Of a DNA stretch of 64,000 nucleotides, positions 42,743 to 50,209 are shown in pieces (the stretch's first letter is position 1; every line of letters begins with the position of its first letter). The notes beneath the pieces were generated by a model. The model did no database searches. It had not been told where the DNA came from and was given only the letters and a program-made list of their open reading frames with translations. The position numbers and the translations under genes are program-made. Source of the stretch: Virgisporangium aliadipatigenens (lineage in GTDB: Bacteria; Actinomycetota; Actinomycetes; Mycobacteriales; Micromonosporaceae). Where the stretch lies: positions 186,001 through 250,000 of the forward strand of contig NZ_BOPF01000015.1 of NCBI RefSeq assembly GCF_016863615.1, written 5' to 3'.

Positions 42743-43911
42743 TGGACGGTCACGACCCGCTTCCCGTCGGCGCCGGTCGCCCCGGCGGTGTACTTCGGAT
42801 GGATCAGGCCCACGCACGAGTAGGGCAGGTCCGGCACCGCTTCGACCTCGACCCCGCGCTGCTCGGCGAGCAGCAGGACGTGGCGCAGTTCGGCCTCGGC
42901 GCCGGGGCGCACGAGCACCCGCCACGGCACCCTGCGCAGGAGCACCCGGGTCGTCTCGCCGACCCCCGGTTTCACGAGGTTGACGTCCTCGATGCCGTAC
43001 CGACCGGCCAGGTCCGCCGTCACCTTCTGTCCGCGCCAGTCGGGAGAACGGTCTGAGCTCTCCAACCGCCGCCGTTGCGCCGCGACCCGTTCGTGTGCGG
43101 CGTCGAAGCGCGCCGTGATGACGTCCAGGAAATGGTTGGAGACGTCGACGCCGGCCAGTTCGCGGTAGAACTTCGCGCCGTGGAAGTCGTCCGGCCCGAT
43201 GTACGCGTCGTTGAGCACGGTGCGCGAGACGAGCCCCGAGACGGTGGAGTTGAGGCAGGCGGACGGGATGAGGAAGTCGTCGCGCGTGCCGTAGAGCGTG
43301 ACGCAGCCGCCCGGATCGGCGAGCACGGCCAACTCGGGATCGAACCGCAGTCCGTCCATTGTGGACACCTCGTCGAGCGCCGCACGCAGTTCCCGCGTAA
43401 TGGCGCCCTTGCCGGTCCACCCGTCGACGAACGCGATGTCGGCGGAGTCGTACCGCTCGGCGAGCCAGCGCAGCGCGACCCGGTCGATGCCCTTGCCGCG
43501 CACGATCGAGGCGGTGTAGTGCGGCAGCTCCAGCCCGTGCGCGAACCGCGCCCACCGGCGCATGAGGATCCCGACCGGCGTGCCGGCGCGGGCCAGCGAC
43601 ACCAGCACCGGCGGCCGCTCCCGCGCGGCGAGGAGCAGCTCGGTGACGACGCCCACGGCCGTGGCGACCCGGTCGGCCGACTCGTCGAGGGCGGCCGCGA
43701 AGAGCGCCTGGTACTGCGGCGACGGCTGGTACTCGATCGGCAGCGACTCCGCGTAGTGCGCGGCCTTCGCCTGGATGGCCGCCTCCCGCTGCTCCACGGG
43801 CGCCTCCAACGACACGTCGGAGAGGTCCTTGAGCAGCCACCCCACTTCGTCGGCCGAGTATGACGAGAACCGCGGCCCGAACAGGGGCTGCGGGGTTTCC
43901 CGCGCGCTCAT
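42739..43911 (-). CDS. StiP-family protein with PELOTA-like RNA-binding C-terminus
   Basis: 390 residues from the ATG at 43911, which overlaps the upstream stop as ATGA. The family is often labelled cysteine protease StiP. The visible motifs LVSLARAGTPVGILMRRW (104-121) and IAFVDGWTGKGAI (159-171) look like a phosphoribosyltransferase with a PRPP loop. LRHVLLLAEQRGVEVEAVPD near the C-terminus fits the PELOTA RNA-binding domain. It is expected to act with the neighbouring TRSP phosphoribosyltransferase. Confidence is high for the family and low for the reaction. Confidence 0.85.
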   Translation of the reverse strand: MSARETPQPLFGPRFSSYSADEVGWLLKDLSDVSLEAPVEQREAAIQAKAAHYAESLPIEYQPSPQYQALFAAALDESADRVATAVGVVTELLLAARERPPVLVSLARAGTPVGILMRRWARFAHGLELPHYTASIVRGKGIDRVALRWLAERYDSADIAFVDGWTGKGAITRELRAALDEVSTMDGLRFDPELAVLADPGGCVTLYGTRDDFLIPSACLNSTVSGLVSRTVLNDAYIGPDDFHGAKFYRELAGVDVSNHFLDVITARFDAAHERVAAQRRRLESSDRSPDWRGQKVTADLAGRYGIEDVNLVKPGVGETTRVLLRRVPWRVLVRPGAEAELRHVLLLAEQRGVEVEAVPDLPYSCVGLIHPKYTAGATGADGKRVVTVQ

Positions 43912-45272
43912 GCGCGACCCGCCAGGACCGGGGCCGGCTGGAAGTCCGGGACGACGGCCACGGTGAGGTCGGCGCACTCGGTGCGCAACGCCGACACGAG
44001 CCCGTCCTCGGCCCACAGCGCCGGCGTCTCGGCCGTGCCGTCCACGACGAGCACGATCGCGTCGAAGCCGGCGCCGGCCACGTTGTAGGCGAAGCGCGGG
44101 CCGCCCGTCCCGTCGTGCGACGGGAACTCCAGCCGGGTGCGGATGGCGTAGCCCGGCTCGTCCACGGCGAGCACCGGCGAACGGGTCGTCGAGGAGAACC
44201 GCACCGGACCCCGCCGCACGGCCAGTTCGGTGGCGAGCGCCAGCGGCGTGTACATCAGCTCCTCCGTCCCGAGCACCAGCACGCTGCCCCGTTCGGGCAG
44301 GGCGGCGAGCACCTCGCCGGCGAACACGCCCACCGTGGCCCGCAGATCGGCCCGGTCGGCGGCGTCGAACCCGTGCCGCCCGCCCTCGGGCAGGTCACCG
44401 GGCCAGGTGGCGACGAGGCGGCGAACGTGCGCCGGCCCGCCCGCCGCGCCGGGTGCCGCCGGTTGGGTGTCCAGCCGCGCGATGAGTTCGGCGGCGCGTT
44501 CGAGAACGTCCTCAGGGTGCTCCACGACCCCCGCGGCCAACGCCACCACGTCGATGCGGGCACCGAGCCGGGCGGCCGCGGCGTCCACCTTCGCGCGGTG
44601 CTCGGGCGTGCGCAGGTCGAGCAGCGTCGCCACCACGTAGTGCTCGCGGGGCCGCAGGCGGTGCAGCGCCTCGATGGTGGCGACGGCGGTGCGGCCGGTG
44701 GTGAGTTCGTCGTCGACGAGCACCACCGGGGCGTCCTCGTGCAGCCACCTCGGATCGGCCGGCAGCAGCAGGTGTTCGGTCGCGTGGCTGTGCGCCTCGT
44801 CGAACGTTCCGGCGGCCGCGACGCCCTCGACGCTGCGGCGGGTGGAGTGCAGGTACCGCGCCCCGGCGAACGCGTCCGCGACGGCGTGCCCGAGCGCCGT
44901 GGCGGTCTCCGCGTAGCCGATGACGAGCGGCGCCCGGCGCAGCACCGCACAGTCCTCGGGGGCGAACGCCAGCCCGGCCAGCGCCGCCGCGTTGCCCCGC
45001 AGGGCGTCGGCGAGCGGGCCGAGCGGGCGGGGCCGGCCGGCGGCGCCGAGCACCTGCGCGGCGCGTTCACCGAGCAGGCGGGCGGCCGCGTACGACAGCC
45101 GCGGGTCGACCGGCAGGTGCTTGCCGAGCACGCGCGACACGACGAGGTGCGCGCGGCGCGGGTTGCGCCGGACGGCGAGCCCGGCCAGGTCGGACAGGCG
45201 CACCGGGTGGTGCCCCGGCGGGTCCTGCAATCGCACGTCGAGCCGCTCCCCGACCCACCCCGTCAAACTCAA
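43908..45272 (-). CDS. Phosphoribosyltransferase with TRSP domain
   Basis: 454 residues from a TTG start with a G-rich upstream sequence. The PRPP-binding loop is VVLVDDELTTGRTA (183-196). The C-terminal TRSP domain shows its name-giving tetrapeptide at 363-366 (FSSTTRSPVLAV). LVIGYAETATALGHAVADA is the usual N-terminal PRTase segment. It is coupled to the StiP gene (ATGA) and 16 bases from the aldolase gene. It probably joins a base to phosphoribose in the Ter-associated pathway. Confidence 0.92.
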   Translation of the reverse strand: MSLTGWVGERLDVRLQDPPGHHPVRLSDLAGLAVRRNPRRAHLVVSRVLGKHLPVDPRLSYAAARLLGERAAQVLGAAGRPRPLGPLADALRGNAAALAGLAFAPEDCAVLRRAPLVIGYAETATALGHAVADAFAGARYLHSTRRSVEGVAAAGTFDEAHSHATEHLLLPADPRWLHEDAPVVLVDDELTTGRTAVATIEALHRLRPREHYVVATLLDLRTPEHRAKVDAAAARLGARIDVVALAAGVVEHPEDVLERAAELIARLDTQPAAPGAAGGPAHVRRLVATWPGDLPEGGRHGFDAADRADLRATVGVFAGEVLAALPERGSVLVLGTEELMYTPLALATELAVRRGPVRFSSTTRSPVLAVDEPGYAIRTRLEFPSHDGTGGPRFAYNVAGAGFDAIVLVVDGTAETPALWAEDGLVSALRTECADLTVAVVPDFQPAPVLAGRA

Positions 45273-45288
45273 GACCTACCCCCCGCGC

Positions 45289-46470
45289 TCACGCCACCAA
45301 CTCCCGGCCCACGCAGGCGTCGAGGAAGTCCACGAACGTCACCCCTTCCGCCGCCGCGCCGAACATCTCGGCCCGCAGCAGTGTCAGCCTCGCCCACTCC
45401 AGGTGCGGGCGGACCTCGTTCATCTTGTTCTGGTAGGCGCTGCGCAGGACCCCGCCGCCCTCGACGTCGTCCAGGATGGCGGCCGCGTCGCTGTACTCCT
45501 CGTGGCTGACCACCATGAGCGCGTGCACCGCGGCGGCGTGGCTCGGATGGATGATCGTCTTGCCGGTGAGGCCGTTGGCCTTGTCGAGCAGGATCTCCCG
45601 GATCAGTCCGTCCATCGACTTGCGCAGCAGCTTGCCGCGCAGCCGCTGCCCCTCCTCGTCGTGCTCCGCGAACGGGCTCTCCCGCAGCAGCGGCTTGAGG
45701 ACCCGTTCGCCGCCGGTGAAGTACTCCCAGACCGGCCCGGAGATGACGTAGCCGCTGCCGTCCCGGCGGGCCAGCAGGTTGACGATCTCGGTGAGCGTCT
45801 GCGCGATGAGACCCAGGTCCCAGGCGGTGAGCTCGGCGGGGCGGCGCAGCCCGTACCAGCCGCACAGGTCCGTGACGCCGACCCGCAGCGAGAGGACCCG
45901 CTCTCGGTACCGGTCGAGCAGGTGCCGGATCTCGACGAGCGTGCCGAGGCGGGTCTCGGCGTGCGCCACCTCGGGGCTCTCCAGCACCGGCAGCGCGTAC
46001 AGCGGCAGTCCGGTCGCCGCGGCGATCTCGTGCACGGCGACGAGCCCGGCCCGCCCGGTGTCGTCCGGCCGGAACTTCGGCAGCACGAATCCGCTGACCA
46101 CGCGCAGCGCGTCGCCGAGGCGTTCGGCCATGCGGTAGATCTGGTCCGGACGGCGCACGCGGATGAAGAAGAGCGGACCGTCGGACTCGGTGAGCGCGAA
46201 CCGGCGGACCTGGTCGGCCAGGTTGACCTCCGCCGCGTCGACCTCGTCGTCGCGGATGGAGTCCTCGAGACAGCCGACGAGGCTCATGAGCCCTTCGCGG
46301 TGGCAGCGCGCGATGTCCTCGGCGAGCCGCGGCCGCGTGGCGGGCGAGTACAGGGTGGCGCCGAGTGCGACGGCGAGCCGCGCCGGGTCGCTGTCGCGGT
46401 GAAACTCCGTCGGAGACCGGTGGAACAGGCCGGCCGCCTGCTCGTCGGTGAGTTGCTGGAAATGGCGCAT
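45289..46470 (-). CDS. HpcH/HpaI aldolase / citrate lyase beta-like protein
   Basis: 393 residues. The CitE-like TIM barrel is indicated by GATLYSPATRPRLAEDIARC, MSLVGCLEDSIRDDEVDAAE (acidic metal ligands), GFVLPKFRPDD, LPVLESPEVAHAETRLGTLV and KTIIHPSHAAAVHALM. It is the first gene of the five-base to 45-base spaced run leading through PRTase, StiP and HAD to the TerD genes. The substrate is unknown; a carbon-carbon bond lyase or ligase step on a CoA or nucleotide-linked acid is expected. Confidence 0.9.
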   Translation of the reverse strand: MRHFQQLTDEQAAGLFHRSPTEFHRDSDPARLAVALGATLYSPATRPRLAEDIARCHREGLMSLVGCLEDSIRDDEVDAAEVNLADQVRRFALTESDGPLFFIRVRRPDQIYRMAERLGDALRVVSGFVLPKFRPDDTGRAGLVAVHEIAAATGLPLYALPVLESPEVAHAETRLGTLVEIRHLLDRYRERVLSLRVGVTDLCGWYGLRRPAELTAWDLGLIAQTLTEIVNLLARRDGSGYVISGPVWEYFTGGERVLKPLLRESPFAEHDEEGQRLRGKLLRKSMDGLIREILLDKANGLTGKTIIHPSHAAAVHALMVVSHEEYSDAAAILDDVEGGGVLRSAYQNKMNEVRPHLEWARLTLLRAEMFGAAAEGVTFVDFLDACVGRELVA

Positions 46471-46670
46471 CGCTGGGCCTCCCCCTATCCGGGTACGACT
46501 GCGGCGGCCGCCGTGGGAGTGAACCCGAACAGCGACCGCCGCGAGGCGTGTTCAGATGAGCGCAATCCTCGCTGGTGAACAGGAGGATGTCAGCAGGACA
46601 GCGGTTAAGTCCGCATGACATCCGTGGGTCCGGTGTGTCAAAGCGCACCGTACCCGTTTGTTCACACGCG

Positions 46671-47885
46671 TTACACCTTGGCGAGTTCCTTCTCGTCCTC
46701 GTCGTTGGCGTTGTCCGAGTCGGCGTCGAGCTCGCCGGCCGCGACCTTCTTGTTACGCCGCACCGAGCTCCACACGGACAGGGCGATGAACGCCACACCG
46801 ATGAGGCCGGTGAACCACTCGGGGATGTGGAACTCGATGGTCAGGACCAGGATGACGGCCAGCACACCGATGGCCCAGTGCGCGCCGTGCTCCAGGTAGA
46901 CGTACGAGTCGAGCGTCCCGCGGTTGACCAGGAAGACGGTGAGCGACCGCACGTACATCGCACCGACACCGAGGCCGATCGCGATGACGATCGGGTCGAG
47001 CGTGATGGCGAACGCGCCAACGACGCCGTCGAAGCTGAACGACGCGTCGAGCACCTCGAGGTAGAGGAAGAGGAAGAACGCCGCCCGTCCCGTGACGACC
47101 ACCAGCTTGCCGGCCGCGCGCCCGGGGCTCATGTTGCCCTTCTCCACCTCCTTGGCGTCGGCGACGACCGCTTCGGCGTCCGAGTCGACCTCGTCGTCCT
47201 CGTCCTCCTCGTCCACGTCGAACAGCTCACTGAGGCCGTTGACGAGCAGGTACGTGAGCAGGCCCAGCACGCCGGCGAGCAGCACCCGGCTGCGCTCCTC
47301 GTCGGGGGCCAGGAACTCCCCGGCGGCCGCGATGACGGCCAGCGCGATCACCACGGAGAGCTGGTCCAGCTTGCCGATCTTCGCGAGCGGCTTCTCGATC
47401 CAGCGCAGCCAGACGAAGTCGTGATCCTCGAAGACGAAGTCGAGGAAGATCATGAGAAGGAAGATGCCGCCGAACGCCGCGATCGTCGGGTGCGCCTCGA
47501 CCAGCAGGCGGGCGAACTCGTCCTGGGAGTCGGGGTTGACGGCCAGCTCCACCGCTTCCCAGGGAGAGATTCCGGCACTGGCGCTGACCAGCAGGAACGG
47601 GAAGACCAGGCGCATGCCGAAGACGGCGATGAGAACGCCGACGGTCAAGAAGATCGTCTGCCAGAACTTGGACATCCGGCGGAGGATCGTCGCGTTGATC
47701 ACTGCGTTGTCGAACGAGAACGAGATCTCGAGGATCGTCAGGATCGCGACCAGGAACAGAGCGGTCAGACCGGCCGAAACGAAGGTGGTGCCCGGGTCGC
47801 GGGTGGCCCCGCCGTACCAGAAGCCACCGGCGAGCCCGGCGGCCGTCACCACGAACGACCAGAAGAAAGTGCGCAATATGGACAA
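46671..47885 (-). CDS. DUF475 (TerC-like) integral membrane protein
   Basis: 404 residues with about nine hydrophobic segments. Two similar halves each carry a FSFDNAV / FSFDGVV motif (ISFSFDNAVINATIL, DASFSFDGVVGAFAI), the acidic metal-site signature of TerC-like exporters. An acidic cytoplasmic loop (DVDEEDEDDEVDSDAE) links them. TerC relatives export Mn2+ or support metal loading of exported proteins. The gene lies just downstream of a single TerD gene, as commonly found in Ter clusters. Confidence 0.9.
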   Translation of the reverse strand: MSILRTFFWSFVVTAAGLAGGFWYGGATRDPGTTFVSAGLTALFLVAILTILEISFSFDNAVINATILRRMSKFWQTIFLTVGVLIAVFGMRLVFPFLLVSASAGISPWEAVELAVNPDSQDEFARLLVEAHPTIAAFGGIFLLMIFLDFVFEDHDFVWLRWIEKPLAKIGKLDQLSVVIALAVIAAAGEFLAPDEERSRVLLAGVLGLLTYLLVNGLSELFDVDEEDEDDEVDSDAEAVVADAKEVEKGNMSPGRAAGKLVVVTGRAAFFLFLYLEVLDASFSFDGVVGAFAITLDPIVIAIGLGVGAMYVRSLTVFLVNRGTLDSYVYLEHGAHWAIGVLAVILVLTIEFHIPEWFTGLIGVAFIALSVWSSVRRNKKVAAGELDADSDNANDEDEKELAKV

Positions 47886-47923
47886 GAGGGCCTTCCCTTA
47901 CAGGTCCGGTTGTCCTGACGCAG

Positions 47924-47983
47924 GCAACCGCCGGGACAAGGCCCGGCGGTTGCGCCGCGGGCCGGGTGCTTACCCCGGCCCGC
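47924..47983 (-). terminator. Two tandem GC-rich hairpins
   Basis: GCAACCGCCGGG pairs with CCCGGCGGTTGC (47924-47953, six-base loop). GCGGGCCGGG pairs with CCCGGCCCGC (47957-47983, seven-base loop). Both lie in the 120-base gap between the terD stop (48006) and the DUF475 start (47885), so they should end or attenuate the terD transcript. Confidence 0.75.
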
Positions 47984-48005
47984 AGCGATACCCCGTCAGA
48001 AAACC

Positions 48006-48581
48006 CTAAACGTTGACACCGTAGTCGAGAGCGATTCCGCGCAGGCCAGAGGCGTATCCCTGGCCGATCGCGCGGAACTTCCATTCACCGCTGTGCTTGT
48101 ACAGCTCGCCGAAGACCATGGCGGTCTCGGTGGACGCGTCCTCGGTGAGGTCGTACCGGGCCAACTCGTTGTTGTCGGCGGAGTTGACCACGCGGATGAA
48201 GGCGTTCTGGACCTGCCCGAAGCTCTGCGAACGGGTCTCGGCGTCGTAGATCGACACGGTGAAGACGACCTTGTCGGCCTCCGGCGGAAGACCGGCGAGG
48301 TTGACCTTGACCTGCTCGTCGTCGCCCTCGCCGGAACCGGTGAGGTTGTCACCCTGGTGCTCGACCGCCCCGTCGGGCGACCGCAGGTTGTTGAAGAAGA
48401 CGAAGTGCGAATCCGAGATGACCTTGCCGGTCGCGTTGCAGATGATCGCGCTGGCGTCCAGGTCGAAGTCGGCGCCGGTGGTGGTCCGGACGTCCCAGCC
48501 GAGGCCGACCGTGACCGCCGTCAGGTTCGGTGCCGCTTTGGTGAGGCTGACGTTGCCACCCTTGCTGAGGCTGACTCCCAC
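48006..48581 (-). CDS. terD: TerD-family protein
   Basis: 191 residues from the GTG at 48581, with GGAGG six bases upstream; this gives the exact length of classical TerD/TerE. VSLSKGGNVSLTK, GLGWDVRTTTGADFDLDASAI, GDNLTGSGEGDDEQVKV and WKFRAIGQGYASGL are all canonical, with complete calcium-binding acidic residues. It is separated from DUF475 by a double hairpin and may form a small unit of its own. Confidence 0.95.
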   Translation of the reverse strand: MGVSLSKGGNVSLTKAAPNLTAVTVGLGWDVRTTTGADFDLDASAIICNATGKVISDSHFVFFNNLRSPDGAVEHQGDNLTGSGEGDDEQVKVNLAGLPPEADKVVFTVSIYDAETRSQSFGQVQNAFIRVVNSADNNELARYDLTEDASTETAMVFGELYKHSGEWKFRAIGQGYASGLRGIALDYGVNV

Positions 48582-48725
48582 GAACTTCCTCCATTGTCGC
48601 AAGTAACCGGCGGGAGCGATCCCGCGATGGATCTCGGCACGCGGGCAGCGTGATCCGCCACTGCGCGACGCCTCCGTGCAGTCTGCCAGGTCGGTGCCAA
48701 GCCGGTGGCCCCGGTCACCTGCGCG

Positions 48726-49604
48726 TTAGTGGTGGTGATAGTGGTGGTGACCGCCGTGGCTCGAATCGTCGGGATGGTGGTGCGGGACCTGTGCGGCACC
48801 CACCCGGTGCTCGTGTCCGGGGAGCGCGATCCGGTACAGGCACGTGTCGCAGTTCATCCGGATATCGCCGGTGAGCGCCTCGCGATAGCGCTCGATGACG
48901 ACGTCCGCGAGCTCGTCGCAGTCGCCGAGGACGTCGGCCGTCACCACGGGCACCGCGGGGTGCTCGGCAGCCCAGGCCGCCGCCTGGCTCGCCACCCGCA
49001 CCGGCAGGATTCCGGTGAACAGGAAATACGGCAGCACGACGACCCGTTCGGCGCCGAGGCGGGCACAGCGATCCAGGCCGGCCGCCACCGCCGGCGGCGC
49101 CAGCGAGACGAACGCGTACTCCACGCCGGCCACGTCCGTGGTCTCCGCGAGCAGCCGCGCCACCTTGGCGACCTCGGCGTTGGCGTCCGGGTCCGAGGAG
49201 CCGCGGCCGACCAGCAGCACGGTCGTGGCCGCGTCGGCGCCGGCCTCGGCGAGGCGTTCCCGCAGCAGCGCCAGCACGCTCGGGTGCGGGCCGATCGGCC
49301 GGCCGTAGGCGATGCGCAGGCCCGGGTGGCGTTCCTGCTCGCGGGCGAGGGCCGCCGGGATGTCGCCCTTGGCGTGCCCGGCCGCCACCAGCATCAGCGG
49401 CACCGTGCCGAGCCGGGTGGCGCCGGCGTCCACCAGGGCCGACACCGCGTCGCGGATCGGCGGGGCGGACAGCTCGATGAATCCCCCCGCCACCGGGGTG
49501 TCGTCGGCGGCCAGGCGCTTGGCGACGCGTTCGGCGAAGAGGCGGAACTGCGCCGCACCCGCCTCGTCGGCGCTGCCGTGCCCGGCGATGAGTAGACCGA
49601 TCAT
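48726..49604 (-). CDS. cbiX: Sirohydrochlorin cobaltochelatase, long form with MxCxxC and His tail
   Basis: 292 residues. Two CbiX half-domains are visible (MIGLLIAGHGSADE; VLLVGRGSSDPDANAEVA). After them come MNCDTCLYR and a terminal histidine-rich tail (HHHPDDSSHGGHHHYHHH). The long CbiX of Bacillus megaterium likewise has an MxCxxC Fe-S motif and a His-rich stretch, so this is more likely a cobalt than an iron chelatase. It is the last gene of the cobalamin operon; its ATG overlaps the cobH stop as ATGA. Confidence 0.9.
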   Translation of the reverse strand: MIGLLIAGHGSADEAGAAQFRLFAERVAKRLAADDTPVAGGFIELSAPPIRDAVSALVDAGATRLGTVPLMLVAAGHAKGDIPAALAREQERHPGLRIAYGRPIGPHPSVLALLRERLAEAGADAATTVLLVGRGSSDPDANAEVAKVARLLAETTDVAGVEYAFVSLAPPAVAAGLDRCARLGAERVVVLPYFLFTGILPVRVASQAAAWAAEHPAVPVVTADVLGDCDELADVVIERYREALTGDIRMNCDTCLYRIALPGHEHRVGAAQVPHHHPDDSSHGGHHHYHHH

Positions 49605-50209
49605 GTGGATGGATCTCCGTCTTCGAGGGGGTTTCCGTACAGCAGGGCGTTGACCGCGGCCGCGGCCACCGCGGCGCCGCCCTTCGCGCTGCGGTTGGAG
49701 AGCTGGGGCAGGCCCGAGGCGCGCAGGGCCGCCTTGGACTCCGCCGCTCCGACGAATCCCACGGGGAGCCCGACGACCAGGGCCGGGCGCACCGCGCCGG
49801 TCGCGCAGAGCCGGAGCAGTTCGTACAGGGCCGTCGGGGCGTTGCCGATCACCCAGACCGCGCCGTCCGCGGCCTCCTCCGCGGCCCTCCGGATGCCCGC
49901 CGCGCTTCGGGTGAGCCCGTCCGTCGCGCTCTCCGGCAGTCGGCAGATGCTGTCGAACGTCGTGATGCCGGCCCGCACCATCGCCACGTCCACGACGAGC
50001 GGCCGCCTCGCGACGAGTGCCGCCCGGCCGGCGCTGAGGTGCTCCTCCGTGGTGACCAGGTCGCCCACCCACTCGGGGTCGGCGGTGGTGTGGACGATGC
50101 GTTCGGCGACGTCGCGGGTCAGCGGCGGCAGGTGCGTGGTGTCCACGCTCGCCCGCAGGATGCGGTACGACTCGGCCTCGATGGGGTGCACCGTTCTCAC
50201 GCGAGCCAT
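49601..50209 (-). CDS. cobH: Precorrin-8X methylmutase
   Basis: 202 residues. HPIEAESYRILRASVDTTHLPP contains the conserved N-terminal His/Glu. ERIVHTTADPEWVGDLV and VWVIGNAPTALYELLRLCATG complete the family pattern. The enzyme moves a methyl group from C11 to C12 to form hydrogenobyrinate or its cobalt form. Its start overlaps the end of cbiG-cobJ by 13 bases. Confidence 0.95.
   Translation of the reverse strand: MARVRTVHPIEAESYRILRASVDTTHLPPLTRDVAERIVHTTADPEWVGDLVTTEEHLSAGRAALVARRPLVVDVAMVRAGITTFDSICRLPESATDGLTRSAAGIRRAAEEAADGAVWVIGNAPTALYELLRLCATGAVRPALVVGLPVGFVGAAESKAALRASGLPQLSNRSAKGGAAVAAAAVNALLYGNPLEDGDPST

Noticed and set aside
46613-46641. Promoter with TTGACA for the aldolase-PRTase operon (minus strand)
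   Set aside because: The -35 hexamer is perfect, but no acceptable -10 occurs at 16-19 bases (TCATGC at 17).
48726-48780. Run of CAC/CAT codons at the cbiX end, considered an artefact or tag
   Set aside because: A His-rich tail after MxCxxC is a known feature of long CbiX chelatases, so it is taken as genuine.
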